A DNA stretch of 64,000 bases from Thiosocius sp963808165 (GTDB lineage Bacteria; Pseudomonadota; Gammaproteobacteria; Chromatiales; Chromatiaceae): positions 124,001 through 188,000 of the forward strand of contig CAWEET010000007.1 of the NCBI GenBank assembly GCA_963808165.1, read 5' to 3'. Shown piece by piece: positions 53,542 to 62,149 of this stretch; position 1 is the first letter of the stretch; every line of letters begins with the position of its first letter. Both the position numbers and the translations under genes were made by a program. The notes beneath the pieces are model-generated. The model had not been told where the DNA came from and did not search any database. It saw only the letters and a list, made by a program, of their open reading frames with translations.

Positions 53542-54495
53542 ATGACGGGCACCTGTCCAACGCCCGGCCCCGCGATGCCAGAAATCCCGAATATCGAATC
53601 CGTGAAGTCATATCTGCTCGATCTGCAGGAGCGTATCTGCGAGGCACTGGCCGCCGAGGATGGCCAGGCTTTCCAGGAGGACCGCTGGGATCGTCCCGGG
53701 GGTGGTGGTGGCCGCTCACGCGTGCTCGAAGGCGGCAATGTGTTCGAAAAGGCCGGTGTCAATTTCTCGCACGTGCACGGAGATGGGCTGCCGCCCTCTG
53801 CCACTGCGCAGCGTCCCGAGCTTGCCGGCCGAGGGTTTCAGGCGATGGGCGTTTCGCTGGTGATCCACCCGCACAATCCCCATGTCCCGACGTCGCATGC
53901 CAATGTGCGCTTCTTCATCGCGGAGAAACCCGGCGCTGAACCGGTCTGGTGGTTCGGTGGCGGCTTCGACCTGACCCCTTACTATGGCCAGCGCGAAGAC
54001 GCTCGCCATTGGCATGCCACCGCGCAGGCAGCCTGTGAGCCGTTCGGGGCCGATGTCTACCCGCGCTTCAAGCAGTGGTGCGACGATTACTTTTTTCTCA
54101 AGCACCGCAACGAGCCGCGAGGTATCGGCGGTCTGTTCTTCGATGATCTCAACGAATGGGGTTTCGAGCGCTCGTTCGCCTTCATGCAGAGTGTCGGCGA
54201 CCATTACTTACCGGCGTACCTGCCGATCGTGCAAAGTCGCCGCGAGCAGTCCTTTGGCGAACGCGAACGCGAGTTTCAGCTCTACCGGCGGGGGCGTTAT
54301 GTCGAATTCAACCTAGTCTACGACCGCGGGACCATTTTCGGCCTGCAGACCGGGGGGCGCACCGAGTCGATCCTGATGTCCCTGCCGCCGCTGGTCAGCT
54401 GGCGTTACGACTGGCAACCGGACCCGGGTACGCCCGAGGCGGAGTTGTACGAGGTCTTCCTGCAACCTCGGGATTGGCTGGCAGCGCCCGATTGA
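53542..54495 (+). CDS. hemF: Oxygen-dependent coproporphyrinogen III oxidase
   Basis: The enzyme oxidatively decarboxylates two propionates of coproporphyrinogen III to give protoporphyrinogen IX, using O2. The open frame gives 317 residues from 53542; the ATG at 53575 (MPEIPNIESVKSYLLDLQ) would give 306, close to E. coli HemF, and neither has a strong ribosome-binding site. Conserved segments are GGGGGRSRVLEGG, NFSHVHGD, GVSLVIHPHNPHVPTSHANVRFF, WWFGGGFDLTPYY, and NLVYDRGTIFGLQTGGRTESILMSLP. An O2-dependent HemF implies at least microaerobic growth. Confidence 0.97.
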   Translation: MTGTCPTPGPAMPEIPNIESVKSYLLDLQERICEALAAEDGQAFQEDRWDRPGGGGGRSRVLEGGNVFEKAGVNFSHVHGDGLPPSATAQRPELAGRGFQAMGVSLVIHPHNPHVPTSHANVRFFIAEKPGAEPVWWFGGGFDLTPYYGQREDARHWHATAQAACEPFGADVYPRFKQWCDDYFFLKHRNEPRGIGGLFFDDLNEWGFERSFAFMQSVGDHYLPAYLPIVQSRREQSFGEREREFQLYRRGRYVEFNLVYDRGTIFGLQTGGRTESILMSLPPLVSWRYDWQPDPGTPEAELYEVFLQPRDWLAAPD

Positions 54496-54559
54496 GCCGG
54501 GCAAGGATCACGATAAAACGCGCCGCAGCTCAATCGGTGGAAACTGCGTTGGCGCGGCC

Positions 54560-54590
54560 AAAAAAGAAGCCTGCCGGGGAGATGGCAGGC
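54560..54590 (-). terminator. Intrinsic terminator
   Basis: On the minus strand GCCTGCC and GGCAGGC form a 7-bp stem with an eight-base loop, followed by TTCTTTTTT. It would end transcription of the thioredoxin unit or of a separate small RNA; it lies about 270 bases past the thioredoxin stop. Confidence 0.8.
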
Positions 54591-54712
54591 CCTGAAAAGC
54601 GCGTGTTTCAGCGCCGGAGGAGGATCGACCTCGGATACAATTCACTGGGGACCAAGGTGGTCACTTGCAGAGGTTATCGCCAGTCGCGCGGCAAACCTGA
54701 GCAAGCAGTGAA

Positions 54713-54754
54713 CTAGTGTCCTGAATCATGCGCACTCCTGCCTCAGGACACTAG
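54713..54754. repeat. 12-bp perfect inverted repeat
   Basis: CTAGTGTCCTGA (54713-54724) and TCAGGACACTAG (54743-54754) are perfect inverted copies separated by 18 bases. No transposase or other copy is visible in the window. It could be a small non-autonomous (MITE-like) element, a regulatory hairpin or part of the candidate RNA. Confidence 0.75.
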
Positions 54755-54861
54755 CCCGCATCCGTCACCGGCAAGGCGCGCGAGCGCCGGGCTAGCCGTT
54801 GCTAATTCAAGCGGGCGAAACACAGGCGATGGCGCTTGTGTACCGGCCCGAAGGGAGCCCA

Positions 54862-55218
54862 CTAGCTTTCGCCGGCGGCCAGGTGCTCGGTGACCCAGTG
54901 CTCGATCCAGTTGGACGACCGTGCCCCACTAAACCGCCCCAGTTCCCGGCCATCCACAAACAGGATGATGGTCGGGAAGCCGCGCAGCCGGTAGCGGCCG
55001 GCCAGCTTCATGTTCTCGCCCTCGTCGACCTCGACCTTGGCCAACCGGACCGCGCCTTCAAGATGGTTCACCACACGCGTCAGGTGGGGCGTGACCGCGT
55101 GACAGGGGGCACACCATTCTGCCCAGAAGTCCACCAGGATGGGCGAGGCGCGCGACCCGGCGATCACCTGGGTGTCAAATTCCTCGAGCCCCACCTCGAA
55201 AATCAGCTCGGACCCCAT
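54862..55218 (-). CDS. Thioredoxin-fold protein
   Basis: The 118-residue protein has one thioredoxin domain with the redox motif WCAPC (35-39), where classic thioredoxin has WCGPC, and the cis-Pro segment GFPTIILF. There is no signal peptide, so it is likely cytosolic. The N-terminal extension FEVGLEEFDTQVI is like that of YbbN/CnoX, but the TPR part of that family is absent. It lies 3 bases past the DUF302 gene stop, in the same operon. Confidence 0.93.
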   Translation of the reverse strand: MGSELIFEVGLEEFDTQVIAGSRASPILVDFWAEWCAPCHAVTPHLTRVVNHLEGAVRLAKVEVDEGENMKLAGRYRLRGFPTIILFVDGRELGRFSGARSSNWIEHWVTEHLAAGES

Positions 55219-55221
55219 GCC

Positions 55222-55701
55222 TCAACCCCCCTCGGCCGCGGCAACACCGGCGCGCAGCGCTGCCTCGATCTCACGCTCCACCTCCTCAACCACCGCGATT
55301 CCCGGGCTACCGGCGGCGGTCACGGTTGGGCGGGCGAACAACACGCGGGTGACATCATCTTTTTCGACCAGGTTGACCCGCAGTGGGCACAGGGCCAGCA
55401 GGTCGGGGTCGGCGTTGCTCACCTGGTTGGCATACCAGGCATTGCACACCACGATGCTACGGATACCGCCGAGGGCATTACGGTTGAGGTCTTCGCCCCA
55501 GCGTTCCGCGAATGTCGCCAGATTGCTACCGAGATCGGCCTCGAAAACGACCCAGAAGCGGGCTTCTTCGAGCGCCGCATACACGGCCTTGTAGGTCTGA
55601 TCCATCGGCGCACGCGCCTCGAGGCGCAGAATGCCGGGCGGCGTCGCCAGCAGTGCCGGCGGCAGCAGGATCATCAACAATGCGAACAGGTACTTCTTCA
55701 T
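55222..55701 (-). CDS. Exported DUF302-type protein
   Basis: The 159-residue protein starts with a signal peptide (MKKYLFALLMILLPPALLA). The mature part fits the DUF302/TT1751 alpha-beta fold, with YKAVYAALEEARFWVVFEADL, NLNRNALGGIRSIVVCNAWYANQV and DLLALCPLRV. That fold is found in small proteins of unknown function, sometimes in sulfur oxidisers. It begins the operon with the thioredoxin-fold protein. Confidence 0.8.
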   Translation of the reverse strand: MKKYLFALLMILLPPALLATPPGILRLEARAPMDQTYKAVYAALEEARFWVVFEADLGSNLATFAERWGEDLNRNALGGIRSIVVCNAWYANQVSNADPDLLALCPLRVNLVEKDDVTRVLFARPTVTAAGSPGIAVVEEVEREIEAALRAGVAAAEGG

Positions 55702-55836
55702 CTGCCGGGTCTCCGAGAAAATTGGCGCGAATATTCTAACCTGCTCGACGCTCTGCCCGGACCGAAGCGCCTTTGTCAGACGCGGCTTCAGCCTTTAGCA
55801 TTGGCGCCTTGGTCGCTAACCGGTTCCGAATTGAAA

Positions 55837-56778
55837 ATGTCAGAGCAGCCCTTGCGGATAGCCACCCGCAAATCCCCTCTCGCGATGTGGCAGGCGGAGC
55901 ACGTCGCCGACGCACTGCGCCGCGCCCATCCCGCGCTCGATGTTGAGATCTTGGGTATGAGCACCCAGGGCGACCGAATCCTGGACACGCCGCTGGCCAA
56001 GATCGGCGGCAAGGGTCTGTTCGTCAAGGAACTCGAACAGCGCATGCTCGAACACGATGCGGACATCGCGGTCCATTCGATGAAGGACGTGCCGGTAGAT
56101 CTGCCCGAGGGGCTGCATCTGTCGGTGATACTGGAACGCGAAGACCCCCGTGATGCCTTCGTATCCAACCTTTACGCGAGCTTTTCGGAGTTGCGCGAGG
56201 GCGCCCGGGTGGGCACATCAAGCCTGCGGCGACAATGTCAACTGGCGGACCGTCGACCGGACCTCGAGATCATCCCGCTGCGCGGCAATGTGAATACCCG
56301 CCTGCGCAAGCTCGACGACGGCGAGTACGACGCCATCATCCTGGCGTCGGCCGGCCTGCTGCGGCTCGGCTTCGCCGAGCGCATCCGGGCATACATATCC
56401 ACCGACGACAGCCTCCCGGCTATCGGCCAGGGGGCTATCGGCATCGAATGCCGCACCGACGACGCGCGTGTCAACGCGCTGCTCTCGCCGCTGCACCACC
56501 TTCCGACGGCATCCTGTGTGGGTGCCGAACGCTCGCTGAACCGCCGGCTGGAGGGCGGCTGCCAGGTACCGATCGGAGGTCACGCCACATTGGCCGATGG
56601 CGAGTTGCATCTGCGCGGTCTGGTCGGGACAGTGGACGGCAGCGAGATCGTGCGCGGCGAGATCCGCGGCCCGGAGGCAGACGCCGAGCGGCTCGGCAGC
56701 GCCCTGGCCGAAGAACTGCTGCAACACGGCGCGGCCGAGATCCTGCAGGAACTCTACGCCGGCAGCCGCTCGTCTTGA
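55837..56778 (+). CDS. hemC: Hydroxymethylbilane synthase (porphobilinogen deaminase)
   Basis: HemC joins four porphobilinogen units into the linear tetrapyrrole hydroxymethylbilane. With ATG 55837 (MSEQPLRIATRKSPLAMWQ) the enzyme has 313 residues; the frame upstream is open to 54799 but runs antisense to the thioredoxin and DUF302 genes and is not used. The dipyrromethane cofactor is attached to Cys242 in EGGCQVPIGGHA, the same number as in E. coli. Other segments are KDVPVDLPEGL and LPAIGQGAIGIE. hemD starts inside the stop region. Confidence 0.97.
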   Translation: MSEQPLRIATRKSPLAMWQAEHVADALRRAHPALDVEILGMSTQGDRILDTPLAKIGGKGLFVKELEQRMLEHDADIAVHSMKDVPVDLPEGLHLSVILEREDPRDAFVSNLYASFSELREGARVGTSSLRRQCQLADRRPDLEIIPLRGNVNTRLRKLDDGEYDAIILASAGLLRLGFAERIRAYISTDDSLPAIGQGAIGIECRTDDARVNALLSPLHHLPTASCVGAERSLNRRLEGGCQVPIGGHATLADGELHLRGLVGTVDGSEIVRGEIRGPEADAERLGSALAEELLQHGAAEILQELYAGSRSS

Positions 56779-57557
56779 GCGCAAAACCTCCCTGCGATCT
56801 GGGCGGCCTCAGCGTGCTGGTAACACGTCCGGCCCACCAGTCGGATGGCCTGTGTGAACTGATCCAGACGGCACGCGGCCGGCCAGTGCGTTTTCCCGCA
56901 CTGGAGATCCTCGGTCCGAGCGACAAGCATGCGGCCCGCACCGCGCTGGTAGCGGCCGATCGTGCCGATATGCTGATCTTCGTCAGCGCCAACGCCGTTC
57001 AGTACGCCTTTCCACTGCTGCCAGGGCAATTGCCGCTCGACATCGATGTCGCGGCGGTGGGAGGCGCCACGGCGCGGGCCCTGGCGGCCGCCGGGCTCGA
57101 CCCGACGCTGGTACCCGAGCGCATGGACAGCGAGGGACTTCTCGCGCTGCCGGCGCTCGAATCGGTAAAGGACAAGACGGTTTATATCCTGCGTGGCAAC
57201 GGTGGCCGCACGCTGATCCGTGAGGTCCTGCGCGAACGGGGCGCCGAAGTGCGCGAGGTGGAAGTCTATCGCCGGCAGCTCCCAGAACATCCTAAAGGCG
57301 TGGCGAATCTGCTGCAAAACTGGTCGCGTCTGGTCCAGGTGGTCACCGCGAGCAGCAACCAGGTCCTGGACAATCTGTTCAAGATCCTCGGCGATGAGGG
57401 GGCACAGCATCTGCATTCCACCCCGCTGATCGTGGTCAGCCAGCGCATGGCTGAGCACGCATTGGCCCGCGGCTGCGAGTCCCTGTACGTCGCCAACTCG
57501 GCGAATGACGAAGACGTCCTGGCCGCATTGTGCGAAGCAAACGGAGATATCGCCTGA
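56775..57557 (+). CDS. hemD: Uroporphyrinogen-III synthase
   Basis: HemD cyclises hydroxymethylbilane with inversion of ring D. Only a TTG at 56775 (LSAKPPCDLGGLSVLVTRPAHQ) fits the conserved start; it overlaps the hemC stop (TTGA) and gives 260 residues, a normal size. The ATG-initiated frame from 56235 is antisense-free but lies within hemC and is not plausible. Weakly conserved family segments include FVSANAVQYAF, VGGATARAL and VTASSNQVLDNL. Confidence 0.92.
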   Translation: MSAKPPCDLGGLSVLVTRPAHQSDGLCELIQTARGRPVRFPALEILGPSDKHAARTALVAADRADMLIFVSANAVQYAFPLLPGQLPLDIDVAAVGGATARALAAAGLDPTLVPERMDSEGLLALPALESVKDKTVYILRGNGGRTLIREVLRERGAEVREVEVYRRQLPEHPKGVANLLQNWSRLVQVVTASSNQVLDNLFKILGDEGAQHLHSTPLIVVSQRMAEHALARGCESLYVANSANDEDVLAALCEANGDIA

Positions 57558-57628
57558 GCAGTGCCTTTGTTAGGCTTAGCCGGAAACCTGGACAAGGCCC
57601 CGCCACTGGCATTCGCTGACTACGCCGC

Positions 57629-58849
57629 ATGAAAGATGAACATCCAAAACCGGGCGTCGTGATAGACGTCACCCCGGATCAGGGGACCGACAAGCCGGAT
57701 GAAACGCCGTTCACCGCGGGTACCCGACGGGGATCGAACGGCGGCAGGCGGAAGACGGGATGGCCGGTGGTGCTGGCGGCCTTGGCGTTGCTGGCGGTGG
57801 CCACTACTGCGTATTTCGGGTATCGCTATTGGTCTGACCTCGCCCGGGAGCTCACCGCCCTGGACGCCCGGGTGGCCGAGCAGCTCAGGCGGCAGCAGCA
57901 AATGCAGGAGTCGGTCAACAGTGCGGCAGAGGCGGTACGCGCGCAGGGATCGACACTGGGCGAACAGCGTGAGGTGCTGGCACAGCAGCGTATGGCTTTC
58001 GAGGAGGCACGCGCTGCATTCCGGCGGCAGGAACAGACGCTGGCCGAAGAAAACCTGCGCCTGCAGGAACGCGAAGCCGAACTGCTTGCTGCGGTGGCCG
58101 ATGTACACCATCGGGTGGGTAGCTCCGGCACACAGTGGATGATAGCGGAGACCGAATATCTGCTGCGGATCGCCAATCACCGGCTTAGCCTGGCGCGGGA
58201 TACCGATACCGCGCGCGTCGCTTTGCAACTGGCAGACCAGCGGCTGCGCGACACCAAAGACCCTGGCTGGGCCGGAGTGCGGGAGCAGATCGCCCGCGAT
58301 GTCGCCAAGCTGAGCGCCTTCGAGGCGCCGGACAGTGCGGGTCTGGCGTCCAGACTGACGGCGCTGATCGAGCAGATTCCGCAACTCGCGGTCAGCAGCG
58401 CCGCGGTCGGAGCGAAGCGTACGCCGGCTGAACCGGCGACACCTTCGTCGCGGGAGCGCAGCTGGGACACCCTGCTCGATGATCTCTGGTCAGGCTTCAA
58501 GGATACGGTGCGCATCCGGCAGCATGATGCCCCGGTGCAGACGATGCTGGCGCCCGAGCACGAGTTCTTCCTCTACGAAAACCTGAAGCTGCACCTCGAG
58601 GCCGCGCGGCTTGGCCTCGCGCGGGGTGACCAGGCATTGTTCGGAGACAACCTCCAGGTCGCCAACGACTTGCTGGGCAGGTACTTCGAACCGAACGATG
58701 CCAAGACGGCGGCGCTGCGTCGGGCGATCGACGAAATGCAAGCCATCGAGATCCGCCCGGAACTGCCGGACATCAGTCTGTCACTGCGCGCACTACAGAC
58801 TCGCCAGGACCTGATGCGGGACATAACCCCGGGCGAGACCGCGTCATAA
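57629..58849 (+). CDS. hemX: HemX-like membrane protein
   Basis: The 406-residue protein has a charged N-terminus, one membrane segment (about 48-68, VVLAALALLAVATTAYFGY), then a long coiled coil (about 75-155, rich in Glu, Gln and Arg) and a periplasmic C-terminal domain with WMIAETEYLLRIANHRL, typical of HemX. It has been annotated as a uroporphyrinogen-III methyltransferase, but lacks the catalytic domain of CysG/CobA and probably acts as a scaffold. It stands in the hemC-D-X-Y operon, its stop overlapping the hemY ATG by one base. Confidence 0.93.
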   Translation: MKDEHPKPGVVIDVTPDQGTDKPDETPFTAGTRRGSNGGRRKTGWPVVLAALALLAVATTAYFGYRYWSDLARELTALDARVAEQLRRQQQMQESVNSAAEAVRAQGSTLGEQREVLAQQRMAFEEARAAFRRQEQTLAEENLRLQEREAELLAAVADVHHRVGSSGTQWMIAETEYLLRIANHRLSLARDTDTARVALQLADQRLRDTKDPGWAGVREQIARDVAKLSAFEAPDSAGLASRLTALIEQIPQLAVSSAAVGAKRTPAEPATPSSRERSWDTLLDDLWSGFKDTVRIRQHDAPVQTMLAPEHEFFLYENLKLHLEAARLGLARGDQALFGDNLQVANDLLGRYFEPNDAKTAALRRAIDEMQAIEIRPELPDISLSLRALQTRQDLMRDITPGETAS

Positions 58850-60147
58850 TGAGCCTGTTGCTCAAAATCTGGTTGTTTTTGCTCGCCGGTGCGGCTGTCG
58901 GCGTCGTATTGAGTCGCGACAGCGGCTATGCGCTGCTGTCGTTCGGTAACTACACCGTGGAGATGAGCCTCGCGCTGTTGCTGCTGATTGCGGGTGCGCT
59001 GTTTGTCGCGCTGTACCTCGGCATCCGCCTGATCGCCCGCACCTTGCATCTGCCCGGGGACATGCGTGACTGGCAGCAGAAACGTGGCTCACGAATGGCA
59101 CAACAGGCCATGACGCGCGGGCTACTGGAGATGTCCGAAGGTAACTGGCAAAGCGCCGAGAGACGCCTGGTACGTTTCGCCGATCGTTCCGAGACGCCAC
59201 TGCTGAACTATCTGGCTGCGGCGCGCGCCGCCCAGCTGCAAGGTGCACATGAGCGGCGCGACAGCTACATCAGGCTGGCCCACGAAACGATGCCGTCGGC
59301 CGATGTCGCGGTGAGCCTGACCCAGGCCGAGCTGCAACTCGCCGACCAGCAGCTCGAACAGGCTCTCGCCACGCTCAAGCACCTGCGTAGCGTCGCGCCG
59401 CGGCACACCTATGTGCTGCGCCTGCTGCGCCGCCTGTATGAACAACTGGGCGACTGGGAGCACCTTCGCGAGCTGCTGCCCGAACTGCGCCGGCGCAAGG
59501 TCGAGGTCGAGGATGACCTGAACCGGCTTGAGGTCAGAACACACCGGGCGCTGCTTGAGCAGGCCTTTCTGTCCGGCAATACCCGGCAACTCGGCCTTGC
59601 CTGGGCCGACGTGCCCCGCAATCGGCGCGAGGATCCGCAGCTGCTGGGTGACTACGCCGGCTACCTGCAGGAGGGCGGCGAGGACGACAAGGCAGAACAG
59701 TTGTTGAGTGCCGCGCTCGGCAAGCGATGGGACGCCGGCCTGGGAGAGATCTATGGCCTGCTGGAAACCGACGAGCCGGGGAGGCAACTGGCCCAAATGG
59801 AACAATTCCTGGCCGATCGCCCGGATGACCCGATCCTGCTGCTCACGCTGGGACGCCTGAGCCTGCGCGCACATCTATGGGGTAAGGCGCGCGGCTATCT
59901 CGAGGCCTGTATCGGTCGCAACGGGCCACCCCAGGCCTACCGCGAACTGGGCCAGCTACTGGAACGCATGCATGAGAAGGAGCTGGCCATCGATGTGTAC
60001 CGGCGCGGCCTGTCCGGAACCGGGGGCCCGGAACCCGTCCCGCTGCCGCACGACATAGGTAAGACCAAGGCCAATCGGCCGATGCTCGACGAGCAACAAC
60101 CCCCCCCGCACGGTGTGCTGACCGGCGACGCCGAACCTTCGATCTGA
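58849..60147 (+). CDS. hemY: HemY-like TPR membrane protein
   Basis: The 432-residue protein has two N-terminal membrane segments (about 5-20 and 38-60) and then TPR-like helical repeats (for example EQALATLKHLRSVAPRHTYVLRLL). The GNWQSAERRLVRFAD and TPLLNYLAAARAAQLQGAHERRD segments are characteristic of HemY of the enteric type, which is not the protoporphyrinogen oxidase of Bacillus. The last ~35 residues are a disordered Pro-rich tail. It ends the hem operon; a convergent gene follows. Confidence 0.95.
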   Translation: MSLLLKIWLFLLAGAAVGVVLSRDSGYALLSFGNYTVEMSLALLLLIAGALFVALYLGIRLIARTLHLPGDMRDWQQKRGSRMAQQAMTRGLLEMSEGNWQSAERRLVRFADRSETPLLNYLAAARAAQLQGAHERRDSYIRLAHETMPSADVAVSLTQAELQLADQQLEQALATLKHLRSVAPRHTYVLRLLRRLYEQLGDWEHLRELLPELRRRKVEVEDDLNRLEVRTHRALLEQAFLSGNTRQLGLAWADVPRNRREDPQLLGDYAGYLQEGGEDDKAEQLLSAALGKRWDAGLGEIYGLLETDEPGRQLAQMEQFLADRPDDPILLLTLGRLSLRAHLWGKARGYLEACIGRNGPPQAYRELGQLLERMHEKELAIDVYRRGLSGTGGPEPVPLPHDIGKTKANRPMLDEQQPPPHGVLTGDAEPSI

Positions 60148-60181
60148 GGCGGCGGGGCGCAATCGCTGCGTCGAACCCGGG

Positions 60182-61201
60182 TCAGTCTTCGGCCCGGTCT
60201 CGGGTATCTTCAGCGTAGTCGAACGAGTCGAAGTGCATATGCCCCTCGGGCATGCCGGCCGCAATGAAGGCCGCACGACCGGCGTTCACCATTGGCGGCG
60301 GACCGGCCATGTAAAGGTCATGGCCAGACAGATCCGGAAAGTCCTCCATCACCGCCTCGTGCACCCAACCGGTGCGCCCGGCCCAGTCCGCATCGGGCTC
60401 TGACAACACCGGGACAAAATGAAAATTGTCGTGCTCGAGCGCCCACCTCTCCGGCAACTCCCGCAGGTAGAGGTCCCTTTCACCGCGAACCCCCCAGTAC
60501 AGGTGCATGGGTCGTTCGATACCCGCCTCGAACGCCTGCTCGATCTGCCCCTTCAGTGGCGCGAAGCCGGTGCCACCGCCCATGAATATCATCGGCCGCT
60601 TGGAATCCTCGTCGAGCACGAAGGTGCCGAGCGGCGCCTGGATACGCAGGATCGAGCGTTCCTGCATCTGCGTGAATACCCAGTCGGTGAATTGACCACC
60701 GTCCACATGGCGAATGTGAAGCTCCAGAAACTCGTCGTCGTGTGGGGCATTGGCGATAGAAAACGCACGCCGACGTCCATCCGAAAGCATGAAATCCAGG
60801 TACTGACCCGCAAGGAACTGCAGCCGCTGGTTGTCCGGGAGCTTGAGCAGCAGTCGAACGACGTCATGTGTCAGATGTTCGGCCGCGTGCACCCGCACCG
60901 GCAGCAGCTTGACTTCGATGTCGGCCGTCCCCTCGGATTCGCGCACCGCGATCGACAGGTCGCTGGCCGCAAAACCCTGACAGGGAAGACACTTGCCGTC
61001 GCCGAGGTCCTCGAGCGCCGGTGGCGATCCGTAGTAGCTCACTTCACCGGATAGCAGGTCGGCAGCGCAGGAACCACAGCGGCCATTGCGACATCCGTAC
61101 GGCAGACCGACACTCTGGCGAATCGCCGCATCCAGAATGGTCTCGTTTTCCTCGACCTCGAAGCGATGGTCGGTGGCTCTGACGGTGACGGTAAAACTCA
61201 T
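60182..61201 (-). CDS. Ferredoxin-FAD/NAD(P)H oxidoreductase (CDP-6-deoxy-glucoseen reductase-like)
   Basis: The 339-residue protein joins an N-terminal plant-type [2Fe-2S] ferredoxin (Cys37, Cys42, Cys45 and Cys74, in YGCRNGRCGSC and CLPCQG) to a ferredoxin-NADP reductase module. FAD binding is suggested by RAFSIANAP and NAD(P)H binding by FMGGGTGFAPLKGQIE and DLYMAGPPPMV. The order Fd-FAD-NAD is the same as in AscD and phenol hydroxylase reductase. The natural partner is unknown; the automatic name often given (CDP-6-deoxy-delta-3,4-glucoseen reductase) should not be taken literally. Confidence 0.9.
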   Translation of the reverse strand: MSFTVTVRATDHRFEVEENETILDAAIRQSVGLPYGCRNGRCGSCAADLLSGEVSYYGSPPALEDLGDGKCLPCQGFAASDLSIAVRESEGTADIEVKLLPVRVHAAEHLTHDVVRLLLKLPDNQRLQFLAGQYLDFMLSDGRRRAFSIANAPHDDEFLELHIRHVDGGQFTDWVFTQMQERSILRIQAPLGTFVLDEDSKRPMIFMGGGTGFAPLKGQIEQAFEAGIERPMHLYWGVRGERDLYLRELPERWALEHDNFHFVPVLSEPDADWAGRTGWVHEAVMEDFPDLSGHDLYMAGPPPMVNAGRAAFIAAGMPEGHMHFDSFDYAEDTRDRAED

Positions 61202-61276
61202 GATTTCCTGTTGACTCGGACGCCTAACCTAGGGATTCTGCTCGATTTCAAAGTTCGATAAAACCGTGGGGTACAC

Positions 61277-62146
61277 ATGCTTATCGTTGGCTGCGGCGAT
61301 GTCGGGCGCCGTCTCGCGACCGCCGCACAGGATCGCGGAGAGTCCGTCCGCTGCATCGTGCACAGCCGGGAGAGTGCCGGCAGGCTCCTGGCAAAGGGTC
61401 TGCATGCCGTGGCCGTCGATCTCGATGCAACGACGCCGGTGCTTGCCGGAGACTGGGACCAGCGGCAGATCTTCTACCTGGCACCGCCGCCCCCGGACGG
61501 CGGCGACGACCCGCGCATGCGACGTTTTCTTGCGACCTTGCCGACAGCAGGCGAACACCGCATCGTGTACATCAGCACCACGGGCGTGTATGGCGACTGC
61601 CAGGGCGCCTGGGTGGACGAACAGCGCCCGCCCAACCCCCAGGTCGATCGCGCCCGACGCCGTTACGATGCGGAGAAACAGCTTCGGGCCTGGCATGACG
61701 CCGGCCATGGCGAAATCGTCATCCTGCGCGTGGCCGGCATCTATGGCCCGGGTAAGCTGCCGCTGGAGCGACTCAGAAAACAGGTCCCGATGATCGGTAC
61801 CGACGAGGCTCCCTGGACCAACCGCATTCACATCGATGACCTCGTAGCCGTATGCGAGGCAGCGATGGCGCACGGTCGCGATACCGAAGCATATAATGTC
61901 AGCGACGGCAGTCCAGGCAATATGCGCGACTACTTCGACCGCGTCGCCGAGCTCTACGCGCTGCCACGCGCGCCGTTGGTAACGCTGGCGGAGGCGCGCG
62001 CATCGCTGTCGCCGGGCATGCTGTCCTACCTCGGCGAATCGCGCCGCCTGGACAACCGGAAAATGCTGGCGGACCTTGCGATCAGGCTGCGTTACCCGAA
62101 ACTGGCGGAAGGCCTGCCCGCCTGCCGGGCAGAGGAAGGCATGTGA
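61277..62146 (+). CDS. NAD-dependent epimerase/dehydratase-like protein (YeeZ type)
   Basis: The 289-residue protein is an extended short-chain-dehydrogenase-like protein. The N-terminal nucleotide-binding region reads MLIVGCGDVGRRLA and the active-site area reads VYISTTGVYGDCQGAWVDE. The usual YxxxK is present only loosely (RRRYDAEKQLR). YeeZ-like proteins often lack full catalytic residues. The substrate is unknown. It is convergent with the solute-binding gene downstream. Confidence 0.88.
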   Translation: MLIVGCGDVGRRLATAAQDRGESVRCIVHSRESAGRLLAKGLHAVAVDLDATTPVLAGDWDQRQIFYLAPPPPDGGDDPRMRRFLATLPTAGEHRIVYISTTGVYGDCQGAWVDEQRPPNPQVDRARRRYDAEKQLRAWHDAGHGEIVILRVAGIYGPGKLPLERLRKQVPMIGTDEAPWTNRIHIDDLVAVCEAAMAHGRDTEAYNVSDGSPGNMRDYFDRVAELYALPRAPLVTLAEARASLSPGMLSYLGESRRLDNRKMLADLAIRLRYPKLAEGLPACRAEEGM

Positions 62147-62149
62147 GGT

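Larger units (their letters stand above)
54556..54760 (-). ncRNA. Candidate structured RNA or long 3' UTR ending in an intrinsic terminator
   Basis: The 366-base spacer 54496-54861 has no gene, yet its minus-strand reading shows successive structures: a 12-bp inverted repeat (54713-54754), a GAGG/CCTC hairpin near 54630, CTGAAA/TTTCAG (54592-54611) and the terminator at 54560-54590. Together these look like a small RNA of up to about 200 bases, or a structured 3' UTR of the DUF302-thioredoxin transcript, whose last stop is at 54862. I found no match to tmRNA, 6S or RNase P RNA cores. The 5' boundary is a guess. Confidence 0.3.

Noticed and set aside
54600..54720. Possible tRNA-like or tmRNA element in the hemF-thioredoxin spacer
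   Set aside because: A GAGG/CCTC hairpin resembles a T arm, but no acceptor stem, anticodon arm or tmRNA tag frame can be fitted.
54799..55836. Long upstream extension of the hemC frame
   Set aside because: It is antisense to the thioredoxin-fold and DUF302 genes; the conserved HemC start is at 55837.
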